Source of the DNA: Methylobacterium sp. J-067
GTDB lineage: Bacteria; Pseudomonadota; Alphaproteobacteria; Rhizobiales; Beijerinckiaceae
DNA: 42,424 bases
Assembly (NCBI RefSeq): GCF_022829465.1
Contig: NZ_JAKSXZ010000061.1
Span: 1 to 42,424 of the forward strand
Direction of reading: 5' to 3'
Shown here: piece by piece, positions 15,432 to 23,901 of the stretch
Layout of the letters: every line of letters begins with the position of its first letter
Position numbering within the stretch: the stretch's first letter is position 1
Notes under the pieces: model-generated
What the model was told of the DNA's origin: nothing
The model's database searches: none
Seen by the model: only the letters and a program-made list of their open reading frames with translations
Made by a program: the position numbers and the translations under genes

Positions 15432-15937
15432 CGTCGAAGCTCTCGGATCGCCTAGCTCGGCTGGAGGCATCGCAACCGGACAAGGCGGAGGCAGCGCCTA
15501 TGCCGCATGCACTCGGCGAGACTGTCCTGCGGACCATCTCGGGGCGGTTCGGTGGCTACCCTTGCGCTCCGACCGATACCCTTGGAGACGGTCTCGCCCG
15601 TGCTTTGCAGTATGCCGACCAAGACGAGGCGGACGCCAATGCAGCGGAGGATCCCACCCGCATCGCTGCTCGGGTCGATGCCTTGTGGCCGCGGTTGGTC
15701 GAGGCTTTCGATCCCATCCCGCAAAAGGAGCCAAATCGGCTCGGCCACAATAGTGGCTTCCGGGTCCTGCTCGGCCTCTTGGATTATCGCAGCTACTACC
15801 GTGGCGAGGATATACCGACTGCAGATGCTTGTTTTCTTCCGAATGGGTTGCCGCTGTTCGACTGCGCGGCACCAAGCATCGCTGCCGTTTTCGCATGTTT
15901 CGGGATCGATGCCGCTGAGGTGGAAGCTTGCCGATGA
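15428..15937 (+). CDS. tandem leader-family protein 3
   Basis: 169 residues. The leader TSKLSDRLARLEASQ is followed by a body unlike the first two members: LARALQYADQDEADANAAEDP, IAARVDALWPRLVEAFDPIP and LPLFDCAAPSIAAVFACFGID. No catalytic motif is evident. The shared leader with a different body suggests modular exchange. Overlaps both neighbours as ATGA. Confidence 0.65.
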   Translation: MTSKLSDRLARLEASQPDKAEAAPMPHALGETVLRTISGRFGGYPCAPTDTLGDGLARALQYADQDEADANAAEDPTRIAARVDALWPRLVEAFDPIPQKEPNRLGHNSGFRVLLGLLDYRSYYRGEDIPTADACFLPNGLPLFDCAAPSIAAVFACFGIDAAEVEACR

Positions 15938-16344
15938 CAGTGAGCTTAGCTGCCCGCCTCGCCCGCCTAGAAGCCATGCAAGCCCCGCGAGCAAGCCTGG
16001 AGACGTCTTTCTCCCCAGCCCTGCGGTTGCTGCGTCTGCTGATCGCCGTCCACCTCGGCGACCTGCAACCACATGAGCCCGTGGCAGCCGGCGTCGCCAA
16101 AGCCCTTGGCTACGGCAGCACTCTGGAAATGCGGATGGCACTCACGGAAAAGGGCGAGAGCACCATGGATTGGGGCAACCGCCACAACGAGGCAGTAGAG
16201 CGGATGCTGGCCGGTGCTCAGGGTATCCCGCAATCCCGTGCGATCCTCGTGCGGCTCTTCGATGATCTGCCGGCTTGGGCCTGTGCCCATTCCTTTGCGG
16301 CGGCTCCAGACTTCGACACCGCTGCCGAGTGGGTGAGCCTTTGA
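15934..16344 (+). CDS. tandem leader-family protein 4
   Basis: 136 residues. The leader is TVSLAARLARLEAMQ; the body is helical (PALRLLRLLIAVHLGDLQPHEPVAAGVAKALGYG, NEAVERMLAGAQGIPQSRAILVRLFDDL). Unrecognised. The end overlaps the broken fifth member by four bases through a TTG start. Confidence 0.65.
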   Translation: MTVSLAARLARLEAMQAPRASLETSFSPALRLLRLLIAVHLGDLQPHEPVAAGVAKALGYGSTLEMRMALTEKGESTMDWGNRHNEAVERMLAGAQGIPQSRAILVRLFDDLPAWACAHSFAAAPDFDTAAEWVSL

Positions 16345-16563
16345 CCGCGATGCTGACCAAGCGCCTAGCGGCCTTGGAGGCGGCCCGAGCAGGGGCGGCA
16401 TTCGGGTATCGCCCCAAGAACGCTTAGAAACATTGAAGCCCTAGCGAACAAGCGGCAGTGGATAGCGCGCTGCCACGCCACGGTTCGGCATGGCGTGCTG
16501 CGCCTCAACCGGCCCCCGATGACGGCCGAAGGATGGGTGGCCGCACACGTCACTGCGAATTGA
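16341..16563 (+). pseudogene. tandem leader-family gene 5, frameshifted
   Basis: A TTG at 16341 or the ATG at 16350 opens LTKRLAALEAARAGAAFG, the same leader, but the frame stops at TAG 16425-16427 after 28 codons. The next frame, open from about 16402, continues with protein-like sequence (RTLRNIEALANKRQWIAR, VLRLNRPPMTAEGWVAAH) to a TGA at 16561-16563. One missing or extra base near 16398-16428 would join them. It is therefore a broken gene, unless a ribosomal frameshift or a sequence error accounts for it. Confidence 0.6.
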
Positions 16564-16762
16564 TCGGAACGCTCAGGGCCTGGGCTCAACCCATAAATGC
16601 CGAGCGGATAGTCATCTGCCTTTCTTTGGGGCCGCCATTTGTTAGCGGGTTGCCGATTTTAACATAAGGTGTAGCGCAGGTTCGTGGTTCAAGTTGTCAA
16701 TTGCGCACGCTGAGCGCAAGCGTGACAGATAGACGAACATATTTTCATTTTGGGAACTGTCA

Positions 16763-17344
16763 GTGAATGCTTCGCCCTGGTTTGTTGCTATTGGTGCGTC
16801 CGGAGGTGATGGCCTGGAAGATATAAAAAATCTACTGGCCGCTCTTCCATCACCAATTCGGGCAGTGATCCTCGTTGTACTTCACAGATCTTGGGACAAG
16901 CCGAGCAATCTAAAGTTTGTGCTAGAACGGGCCTGCTCGCATCCGGTCGTGATCGCCGAGGAAGGCGATAAGTTCCATCAGGGTACCGTTTACATCGGCG
17001 AGCCCACGCAGCACCTTACCCTTGCGGCACGCAGCATAGGTGAGATTGTACAAGATCCAGATCGCTTGCACGGAAATCGAACTGTCGATCTTCTGTTCCG
17101 CTCAGTGGCCTTGTACGGTAATGCCCGGATAATCGGTATTGTCTTGTCCGGATCACTGGATGATGGGTCACGCGGCCTCGCAGCAATTCATGAAGCAGGT
17201 GGCCTTACAATGGTTCTTACGCCTGACCAAGAACCGTATCGAGGTATGCCTAGGAACGCGATCAACTACGATGGTCCAATCGATGTGATTGGTAGCCCAC
17301 AGGTAATCGCCGCCGCAATCGCTGACGCCATTGCAAATGGATAA
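16763..17344 (+). CDS. stand-alone CheB-type methylesterase domain protein
   Basis: 193 residues covering only the CheB catalytic domain, with no receiver domain. The triad is visible: S13 in AIGASGG, H41 in VVLHRS and D134 in GSLDDGSRG. CheB removes methyl groups from glutamates of chemoreceptors; receiver-less forms also occur in hybrid CheB-CheR sensors and as orphan proteins. The GTG at 16763 is the only suitable start. No cheR or kinase gene is near; the only chemoreceptor in the window is the broken gene at 26170. The region reads as lower in GC than the genes before it, suggesting separate acquisition. Confidence 0.85.
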   Translation: MNASPWFVAIGASGGDGLEDIKNLLAALPSPIRAVILVVLHRSWDKPSNLKFVLERACSHPVVIAEEGDKFHQGTVYIGEPTQHLTLAARSIGEIVQDPDRLHGNRTVDLLFRSVALYGNARIIGIVLSGSLDDGSRGLAAIHEAGGLTMVLTPDQEPYRGMPRNAINYDGPIDVIGSPQVIAAAIADAIANG

Positions 17345-17874
17345 ATCCGACCAATGGTGAGAGGTCTAAATTTGACCCAAGCAATGAAGGTAGCGATGTC
17401 TGCTACTGTAAATCGCTATTCCAAAGCAGACTGGCAAAAATCCACCCAAACCAGATCATCGACCGAGTTTCCCCTAGCATCGCATTGAAGGTGCCGCCGA
17501 GACCCGAGACTAGCGCCGGAGGCAGTTATCGCGCGGCTCGCAGTGGTAGGGGGGGCGTGGCGTGTGTAGTTGTTCGCCACAGCGTAGATCCGAAGCCGAA
17601 GGGGGATGAGGCTACCGACGGATGGGCGGACCTGTTCGCCAAGGAATGCGACGAGGCCCACATCAGTAAGCGTAAGCTGTCACCACATAGCAACAATCCA
17701 CCAGGATCGAATTGCCCCCTCTTGTCCAGGAACAAGCTACGCCGTATCGCAGAACGCGAAAACATCAATCATAACATCAGTTTATTACAGTTCTAAACAG
17801 AGCGGCGGCCGTCGGAAGATCACTTTCGCGAATGGCATCTGCTGCCTGCGCTGGGGCTTGGGGCGCGTCTCGAC
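17345..17874. other. 530-base intergenic region before the siderophore receptor
   Basis: No convincing gene is present: frames on both strands lack ribosome-binding sites and protein-like composition. The only regulatory signal seen is the iron-box candidate at 17781-17797. The length and mixed composition suggest the remains of a deleted gene or a long leader. Confidence 0.5.
17781..17797. promoter_or_regulatory. candidate Irr-type iron control element
   Basis: TTTATTA-CAG-TTCTAAA matches the published rhizobial ICE pattern TTTAGAA-NNN-TTCTAAA at 12 of 14 defined positions and in exact 7-3-7 spacing. It lies about 78 bases before the ATG of a siderophore receptor, a sensible target for Irr or a related Fur-family regulator. 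Binding is inferred. Confidence 0.5.
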
Positions 17875-20157
17875 ATGATCATTCGAAACTCACATAGGGG
17901 GGCCATTCGCACCCTCGCTCTTACGGGTGCATCGCTTTTCGTTCTGCAAGCTATGGCTGGCGGCACCGCCTTTGCGCAGCAGGCGAACACGCCGAACCGT
18001 GGTGTTTCTGCCAATGGCGGTAGCGTGCAACTCGATGAGTTGAGCGTCGAGAGTCGAAGTGTTGGGGATCGCTACGGCCCGGTTTCGTCCGAACGGCCAG
18101 GACCTGGGCAGCCCGAGAACCCAAACGGACCGATTGATGGCTTCGTGGCCAAGCGTTCCGTCACAGCCACCAAGACCAATACGCCATTAATCGAGACGCC
18201 ACAATCAATCTCGGTGATCGGCCGCCAGCAACTCGATGCGCAGAACGCGCAGAACTTGGCTCAAGCGACACAGTATGTCGCCGGCACTTATGCGAGCCCA
18301 TTCGGGTATGATACTCGCCTAGATTACTTCCTTCTGCGTGGTTTCAATGCCAGCGACTACGGCTTGTATCTGAATGGCCTGCAAACGCTGAACTATGGCT
18401 TCGGATACTTTCGATACAACACCTTTGGCCTGGAACGTGTCGAAGTCCTGCGCGGTCCAGCCTCCGTGTTGTTCGGTGCAGGCTCGCCTGGCGGTATCAT
18501 CAATCAGGTGAGCAAGCGTCCGACTTACGACCCCTTTGGTTACGTTGAGGTCGGTGGTGGCTCTTATGGCCAGAAGTATGCCGCTTTCGATTTCGGTGGC
18601 CCTGCTGATAAAGAGGGCCATTGGTTTTACCGCCTGACCGGTTATGGTCGTAACGGTGGAACACAGATCGACGGCTTGCCTGACAACAGCTTCTCCATCG
18701 CACCAAGCTTCACTTATAAGCCTGATGGCGCAACGACCCTTACTGTGCTTACGGCAGTCCAACGTGATACCACTGGGGTGTCGGCGAACTTCCTACCATA
18801 CTTTGGTTCAGTACGTCCTCAAGCGTTGGGCTTGCGCATCCTGCGGTCCACAAACGTAGGCGATGCCAACCTAAATACTTTTCAGCGTGATCAGGCATTT
18901 CTCGGCTATCAGTTCGAACACGTCTTCGACGATACGTGGACCGTCCGACAAAACTTACGATATTCCTTTGGAGAGAGTTACCAAAACTCATTCATTGCTA
19001 ATGGATACGATACTACCGACACCACACAGACTCAGCTTTCACGCTATCAGTTCCTAGTCAAAGACCGAGTCAATATCTTTCAAGTGGACAACCAGGCCGA
19101 AGCTAGGTTCTTCGACGGTTTCTTCCGACACGATGTACTTATGGGACTTGATTACAAAGATTATCGCCTGAGTGATAATCAGGGAACAAACTTCGGTGCT
19201 AATCCCTTCTACACTGTCCCGAACCTAAATATTATCGCGCCAACTAATGGTTTTGCAGCTGGTACGCCAGGACCGTATCTCGTCAACTTCGATACGTTCA
19301 AGCAACTTGGGATCTATCTACAGGATCAGATCAAGCTAAATGACCAGCTCACGCTCTTGCTTGGCGGCCGACAGGATTTTGCTGACAACCGAGTGACCGA
19401 CAAACTCAACAATGGGCTTACCAGCAATGGTCGCAGCGACAATGGCACCACTTATCGTCTCGCCTTAATCTATAATTTTGATTACGGACTGGCACCCTAC
19501 GTCAGCTACTCGACGTCATTCCAGCCACAGCTAGGCACCGACATCAGCAATCAGACATTCAGGCCGGAGACTGGTAAGCAGGTCGAGGGTGGTGTGAAGT
19601 TCGAACCGCCAGGTCAGGGTTACTTTCTGACGTTGGCCGGTTTCGATATCCACCGCAAAAACACTCTGACCGCCGATCCATCGAACCCATTCTTCCAAGT
19701 TCAGCTTGGTGAGGTGCGCTCAACCGGCTTCGAAGCACAGCTTCAGGCCACCGTTCTCGACGGCCTAAATGTGGGTGCCTCATACACGATCTACGGCCTC
19801 ACGACGGAGCGTGACAGCAATCCAGCGTTGCTCGGCAAGGTGCCGGTGAACGTTCCGGAGAACTTCGCCAACGTGTTTGTCGATTACACCATCCCATTCG
19901 GCGAACTGCGTGGGTTTGGTTTTGGTGGTGGCGTGCGTTACGTGGGACGTTCGTTCGCCGATCAGGCCAATCTGTTTCGTGTTCCTGATTATGTCTTGTT
20001 TGACGCACAGGTGCACTACAATTGGGATCGTTGGCGCTTTCAGGTAAATGCTACCAACATCGCGGACCGCCGTTTCGTGTCATCGTGTCAAACGACTAAT
20101 GCATGCTTCTACGGCCAGGCGCGACAGGTACTTGCTAGCATCAGCTATAAGTGGTGA
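17875..20157 (+). CDS. TonB-dependent siderophore receptor (ferrichrome-type)
   Basis: 760 residues. Signal peptide of about 34 residues (ALTGASLFVLQAMAGGTAFAQ), possible TonB box LDELSVES, plug domain at about 100-230 (TPQSISVIGRQQLDAQNAQN, FLLRGFNASDYGLYLNG, VEVLRGPASVLFGAGSPGG), then a 22-strand barrel that ends in the aromatic ISYKW. The VEVLRGPxSxLFGxGxPGGIIN motif is diagnostic for FhuA/FoxA-like siderophore receptors. It imports ferric hydroxamate-type siderophores through the outer membrane using TonB-ExbB-ExbD. Codon use is less GC-biased than in neighbouring operons. No siderophore transporter gene accompanies it, so it probably works with chromosomal partners. Confidence 0.93.
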   Translation: MIIRNSHRGAIRTLALTGASLFVLQAMAGGTAFAQQANTPNRGVSANGGSVQLDELSVESRSVGDRYGPVSSERPGPGQPENPNGPIDGFVAKRSVTATKTNTPLIETPQSISVIGRQQLDAQNAQNLAQATQYVAGTYASPFGYDTRLDYFLLRGFNASDYGLYLNGLQTLNYGFGYFRYNTFGLERVEVLRGPASVLFGAGSPGGIINQVSKRPTYDPFGYVEVGGGSYGQKYAAFDFGGPADKEGHWFYRLTGYGRNGGTQIDGLPDNSFSIAPSFTYKPDGATTLTVLTAVQRDTTGVSANFLPYFGSVRPQALGLRILRSTNVGDANLNTFQRDQAFLGYQFEHVFDDTWTVRQNLRYSFGESYQNSFIANGYDTTDTTQTQLSRYQFLVKDRVNIFQVDNQAEARFFDGFFRHDVLMGLDYKDYRLSDNQGTNFGANPFYTVPNLNIIAPTNGFAAGTPGPYLVNFDTFKQLGIYLQDQIKLNDQLTLLLGGRQDFADNRVTDKLNNGLTSNGRSDNGTTYRLALIYNFDYGLAPYVSYSTSFQPQLGTDISNQTFRPETGKQVEGGVKFEPPGQGYFLTLAGFDIHRKNTLTADPSNPFFQVQLGEVRSTGFEAQLQATVLDGLNVGASYTIYGLTTERDSNPALLGKVPVNVPENFANVFVDYTIPFGELRGFGFGGGVRYVGRSFADQANLFRVPDYVLFDAQVHYNWDRWRFQVNATNIADRRFVSSCQTTNACFYGQARQVLASISYKW

Positions 20158-20199
20158 GATGTCGCTAACTCAGCCTAAGCGGCTGTGACGACCCAACAG

Positions 20200-20223
20200 G
20201 CAGGCGGCTCTTCAGCTGCCTGC
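20200..20223 (+). terminator. hairpin after the siderophore receptor
   Basis: GCAGGCGGCT-CTTC-AGCTGCCTGC forms a 10-bp stem, with one G-U pair, around a four-base loop 43 bases past the stop codon. There is no T-run, so termination may be weak or the hairpin may protect the mRNA end. It abuts the IS remnant. Confidence 0.5.
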
Positions 20224-20594
20224 TAATCCGGTGGCTGGTGCTGGGACCTCCAGTTGCGGTCAACCCTAAGACCTCGTCGCTTGCCCCGTGAGCGTGTCAT
20301 GGCGACTGGATCAAGTGCGCGAGCTACGTCGGGCCAACCGGCCTCCGAAAGTGCGGCTAGCAGAGAGAACCAGAATGGCCGGTGACGCCACATGCTGAAG
20401 CGGTTGTAGATAGAGCTGTGCGAGCCGTAGGCCCTGGGACAATCGGGCCATCGGGTTCCTGTCAACGACACGTAGACGATGGCCGATAGAACGCTTCTAT
20501 CATCAAGATGATGATGCGAACGGTGCGGCAGATGAGGCGCTATAACGGCCCACTGCTCATCGCTAAGCCAATATAATTTGATTTGGCTAGACAT
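20223..20594 (-). pseudogene. IS5-family transposase remnant, N-terminal part
   Basis: The frame carries the DUF4096 start of IS5-type transposases: YWLSDEQWAVIAPHLP, LSAIVYVSLTGTRWPDCP, YGSHSSIYNRFSMWRHRPFW. After LSEAGWPDVARALD the expected DSTxxKAHR segment is missing and replaced by unrelated basic sequence, and no second orf with the catalytic core follows. The element is therefore truncated and no longer mobile by itself. No terminal inverted repeats or target duplication could be found by eye. Confidence 0.75.
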
Positions 20595-20729
20595 GCGTAA
20601 CTAAAATCCAGGTCATCTCTCATCGGTCTTAACTTAGCATGGAACAACCGAGAGGTGGCCGGGCAAGCTCATCGTGCGCCATAAGCGGCTCCAGACATGA
20701 CCTGATATGGCCCTATTGGATCATAGAAG

Positions 20730-21752
20730 CTAGAGAAACCCGCTCCCCGAATGCCCCTTGAAGGCGTTCGCCCGGCGAATGTACCCCACGACGGTTCGCG
20801 GATCCCGGTGGCCTGACTGATCCATGATCCTGGCGAGATCCGCGCCCCGCTCCGCTGCGGTGGTGATGTAGCCAGCCCGCAGGGAGTGCGCACCGAACGT
20901 CGAAGCGTCGAGCCCAGCAGCGGTGCAGTACGCCTTGATGATATTGGCGACGGCTTGGGTTGTAAGGCGACACCCTAAGTTCAACTTAGCCCCGTCGCCT
21001 GCCGCAGGGGTGTCCCCAGACGTGGGGAGACCTCGCACCCGCCCCGACCGTGACACCGGTCGGAACACAGGCCCTTCGGTTATGCCCGCCGCGTCGAGCC
21101 ATTCGCGGACGAGACGTACAGGCTCGATGAACTGGCCGCGTGGAATGGCCTTTTCGAACCCCCGTCCTTCCTGATCCACCTTCGACCGGCGGACCATGAC
21201 CCGCAGACCTTCGGGATCGTCGCGGAGGTCCGCCACATCGAGGGCGACAAGCTCGCTCCGGCGGAATGCCCCCGCGAAGCCGAGTGCGAGCAACGCGCGG
21301 TCGCGCTTGCCTGCCAGGGTGTCGGGTGTCCGCATCAACAGCGCAGCCAGGATCTCGGCGGTCGCGGCAGCCTTCTGGCGAGGCGCGACACCCACCCGGC
21401 GCCGGATCCCCTTCATAGTAGCGCGCACGCTCTCGTCATCCGTAGGGTCTGCCACGCCGGCCAACTTGTGCGCGTAGCGGATCGCGGCCAGCCGCCGGCC
21501 GATGGTGGACGCCGACCGCCCGGCCTCAGCCTCGTGGACGAGGAAGCCCGCGACCGCCTCCGCGCTCGTCGGTAGCGACCGGAACCCGTACTGCCGGCAC
21601 CAGTCCTGAAAGACCCGCGCGTCGCCTGTGTAGGCTTGCACGGTCGCGTCTGCTTTACTCGCACGCTGATAGGCACGGACGATGGCAGCAGCTTCAGTCG
21701 AAAGCCTCTGAGATCCTTCGGTTGTGATCAGAGCAGGTGGGTTGGCCGTCAT
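20730..21752 (-). CDS. tyrosine recombinase / integrase
   Basis: 340 residues. The N-terminal core-binding domain spans about 20-115, and the catalytic domain about 125-340 with R164 (FRRSEL), K191, H289 and R292 (HSLRAG), H315 (QSGHRD) and Y324 (VGYIRR), so all active-site residues are present. Related proteins integrate and excise mobile elements or resolve multimers. Residues around 238-261, between SGRV and RLTTQAV, look like an insertion relative to the family and contain the codons of the 21-bp repeat. A small membrane gene overlaps the start by four bases. The lack of accompanying recombinases argues against the three-gene Tn554-like type. Confidence 0.9.
   Translation of the reverse strand: MTANPPALITTEGSQRLSTEAAAIVRAYQRASKADATVQAYTGDARVFQDWCRQYGFRSLPTSAEAVAGFLVHEAEAGRSASTIGRRLAAIRYAHKLAGVADPTDDESVRATMKGIRRRVGVAPRQKAAATAEILAALLMRTPDTLAGKRDRALLALGFAGAFRRSELVALDVADLRDDPEGLRVMVRRSKVDQEGRGFEKAIPRGQFIEPVRLVREWLDAAGITEGPVFRPVSRSGRVRGLPTSGDTPAAGDGAKLNLGCRLTTQAVANIIKAYCTAAGLDASTFGAHSLRAGYITTAAERGADLARIMDQSGHRDPRTVVGYIRRANAFKGHSGSGFL
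20966..20999. repeat. 21-bp repeat copy 2 within a longer palindrome, inside the integrase gene
   Basis: Positions 20972-20992 are identical to 2814-2834. Here the palindromic core is bounded by GGCGAC (20966-20971) and GTCGCC (20994-20999), extending the inverted repeat to 34 bases. It encodes [10 protein letters not shown] in the integrase. A second short inverted repeat TCCCC-AGACGT-GGGGA follows a few bases away. Copy 1 lacks the outer arms. Confidence 0.7.
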
Positions 21753-21982
21753 GGCTCTTCGTCTGACTTCTCAAGAATGATTGCTACCAGCCATGCGAGC
21801 ATCAGAACCGTGTCCATGGCAAACAGCAGGCGGTTGACCCACAGCATCTCTTGCGAACGTGCGAGGGCGTTCCAAACGGTCCCGATGATCGCGCACCATG
21901 TCGCGATCCAAACCAACAGGGCGTATTGAGGTCCGGCTCTCACGGTTGGAGCAATCCGCTGAGGGGCAATCGTATCGTGCAC
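21749..21982 (-). CDS. small two-helix membrane protein coupled to the integrase
   Basis: 77 residues with two hydrophobic segments ([21 protein letters not shown] and [19 protein letters not shown]) separated by a short loop, and a charged tail. Its stop overlaps the integrase start by four bases, so both are translated from one message with this gene first. No family recognised. Confidence 0.6.
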   Translation of the reverse strand: MHDTIAPQRIAPTVRAGPQYALLVWIATWCAIIGTVWNALARSQEMLWVNRLLFAMDTVLMLAWLVAIILEKSDEEP

Positions 21983-22182
21983 CTTGTTTGCCCCCAGCCC
22001 ACGACGGTCAAATATAGCCTCGGCTTCACTTGCTCACCACGCTTACGGTCCTGCCGGCGCGATACTTTCGAGAATGACGCTTATCGAAAGTTACACGGGA
22101 GCAGTCACGGGAGCAAGCTGGCGGGTGAGCTTGATAGCAAGATTGTGAGCGAGGAAGCGATCACCGGATCTCGCACACAAAA

Positions 22183-22740
22183 TCACTTCAGAGGAGAAGT
22201 TCCGCTAGGAGCTACCGCGGGCGCAGTAGGCTTCGGCGCCTCCGAGACTGAGGCGGGCATGAAGCTGGATGAGACTGTCCACATACCGGCGGCGGCGCAG
22301 CCATATGCCGTAAAAGCTAAGGCGACAGCAAAGAAACGGAAAATGTTGGCGCGCCTTACGCATTTTTTGTCAGACGCAAAGAACGGTCTTTGATATGAGC
22401 GCACCCCTTCGTCCCATGCTCTCAAGAAATAGTGTTGAGATATCCAAGAAGCACCTGTAGCGACCCCCGCTGTCAGCAAACCTAGGCCGAATATCCGCAT
22501 CCCGAGGATAGCGCCATTTGTGATAGGTTGGCGCCCCGTGCCGATAAAGGCCAGCATCGCGGCAGCGGCGCCACCGTTGATCAAGGCCGGAGCTTTTAGC
22601 GCCTCAACGGCAAAAGCCATGGTGGCGGGGAACATGGCGAGTAGGCCCTTATCCGCCCGCTCGTGCTCGCGGAGAGCATCGGCGATCCTCGCAGCATACG
22701 CCTCAGGCGTCTCAGGAGACTCAGGAATGTTGTCACTCAT
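22183..22740 (-). CDS. hypothetical membrane protein
   Basis: 185 residues. The N-terminus is charged (TPEAYAARIADALREHERADKG), followed by three to four hydrophobic stretches (MFPATMAFAVEAL, GGAAAAMLAFIGTG, FGLGLLTAGVATGASWI, FRFFAVALAFTAYGCAAAG) and a proline/alanine tail. GAGGA lies before the ATG. Unknown function; such proteins are common beside integrases in genomic islands. Confidence 0.6.
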   Translation of the reverse strand: MSDNIPESPETPEAYAARIADALREHERADKGLLAMFPATMAFAVEALKAPALINGGAAAAMLAFIGTGRQPITNGAILGMRIFGLGLLTAGVATGASWISQHYFLRAWDEGVRSYQRPFFASDKKCVRRANIFRFFAVALAFTAYGCAAAGMWTVSSSFMPASVSEAPKPTAPAVAPSGTSPLK

Positions 22741-22792
22741 TCGCTGTCCTCGAATGCCGTTATCTTGATAGCAGGCAATCTCGTGGTCTCAA

Positions 22793-23098
22793 TCACTTGC
22801 TATGCCGAGCCACGAAATCGCGGATCGCTTCCTCGCATATCTCTTGGATGGTCCGTTCCTGCTCGGCCGCGATGACCTTGAGGCGCTTGCGCGTCGCGGG
22901 GTCGATCCGGGTGAGGATCTGAACGCGAGGGTCCGTCTTCATCCTCGCCGGCTTGGGGCTCGCCTCCGTCGCAATTGAAGCAACCGGCGCCGGGGCGCTC
23001 GGCTCAGGAGACGCAGGGGGGCTCGGCGTCGCGGGTGGGTCCTTGCGGGCGAAACGGTTGGCGAGGCTGTCGAGGGTCGGGCGGGGCGGCTTGCTCAT
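22793..23098 (-). CDS. ribbon-helix-helix partner of ParA (ParG/CopG-like)
   Basis: 101 residues from ATG 23098, overlapping the parA stop by four bases. A disordered proline/alanine-rich N-terminus (TPSPPASPEPSAPAPV) precedes RVQILTRIDPATRKRLKVIA and RTIQEICEEAIRDFVARH, a ribbon-helix-helix fold. In small partition systems (ParF-ParG type) the second gene is such a protein: it binds the centromere with the helix pair and stimulates ParA with its flexible arm. The pairing with ParA supports this role; a copy-control repressor is the alternative. Confidence 0.75.
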   Translation of the reverse strand: MSKPPRPTLDSLANRFARKDPPATPSPPASPEPSAPAPVASIATEASPKPARMKTDPRVQILTRIDPATRKRLKVIAAEQERTIQEICEEAIRDFVARHSK

Positions 23099-23745
23099 CG
23101 TGTCGTCTTTCGGGTGGCCAGCGCCGTTTCGATTTCCTGCCATAGCGCGGCGACCTCGGCCGCAGCCTTCCCGCCCGGCTCATGCTCATTGACTGTCGAG
23201 CCGGTCAGGATCGCGTGAGACATCGCCACCCTGTTCGCTAGGACCGATGCGGCGACTGTCGCACCCATGTGTTCCAAGGCGGCCCGCGCCTCCGTCACGA
23301 TAGCGGGCTCGGCCGCGCCAGTCCTAGGCGGGGCGTGATTGATGACCGCGAGCGGCGCCTTTCCGACGCGCTGCGCCAAATCGAGCGTCGAGGCGACCGC
23401 CGCCAGATCCAGCGGGCCGGGCCGTGTCGGTACCAACACGAGGTCGGCCGAACGCATCGCGCTCAAGATCGAGTCCTCGGCGTGAGGGGGCGTGTCCACA
23501 ATGACCCGCCCAAAACCCTCGGCCCTGGCCGCTTTGATCAGGCCGGTTAGCTCGCGGGCGTCGGCTTCAATCAGGCGAGGCTCATCCGGCCCCCGCAGGC
23601 GGTGCCACCAAGCGAGCGACCGTTGCGGGTCCGTATCAATGAGGAGCGCGGGACTGTCAGGCGTCGAGGCCAGAACCGACAGATGCATGGAGAGCGTCGT
23701 TTTGCCGACGCCGCCTTTCCTAGCGGTGATCGCGATGACCTGCAC
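23095..23745 (-). CDS. parA: ParA-family partition ATPase
   Basis: 216 residues from GTG 23745, with GGGGGA as ribosome-binding site. The deviant Walker A is ARKGGVGKTT (K10, K15), Walker A' is LLIDTDPQRSL and Walker B VIVDTPPH. Its small size and lack of an N-terminal HTH put it in the ParF/type Ib group. These ATPases pattern on nucleoid DNA to segregate plasmids or integrative elements that replicate. Together with the origin-like array and primase genes it suggests that part of this region was once an independently maintained replicon. Confidence 0.9.
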   Translation of the reverse strand: MQVIAITARKGGVGKTTLSMHLSVLASTPDSPALLIDTDPQRSLAWWHRLRGPDEPRLIEADARELTGLIKAARAEGFGRVIVDTPPHAEDSILSAMRSADLVLVPTRPGPLDLAAVASTLDLAQRVGKAPLAVINHAPPRTGAAEPAIVTEARAALEHMGATVAASVLANRVAMSHAILTGSTVNEHEPGGKAAAEVAALWQEIETALATRKTTR

Positions 23746-23877
23746 GTCAGTCCCCCTATCAAGCCATCAAGCTCGGCAGCAATCGGGTTCGCGAGCGATC
23801 CTGTCAACGAGTTTGCGCGGGGGCTCGCCATCCTGAGATCGCGCGGGCTTGAGAGCGAGACCGCGAGAATTCGAGAT

Positions 23878-23901
23878 AGCAAGTTAACTAGCGTTCTTGC
23901 T
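23878..23901. promoter_or_regulatory. palindrome upstream of parA (candidate operator or centromere)
   Basis: AGCAAG-tt-AAC-TAGC-GTT-CTTGCT is an inverted repeat with a two-base bulge, 133 bases before the parA start. It is preceded by several purine-rich GAGATCGCG / GAGACCGCGAG near-repeats (23836-23876). A further hairpin CCACGG-N7-CCGTGG lies at 23923-23941. Partition proteins bind such repeats upstream of parA, so this is a reasonable parS candidate. Confidence 0.4.

Noticed and set aside
17485..17796. Possible gene in the gap before the siderophore receptor
   Set aside because: No ribosome-binding site, mixed composition, and the opposite strand is open to the same extent; left as intergenic.
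20200..20223. Terminal inverted repeat of the IS remnant
   Set aside because: No matching copy was found at the other side near 20595-20700, and the hairpin fits better as the end of the receptor transcript.
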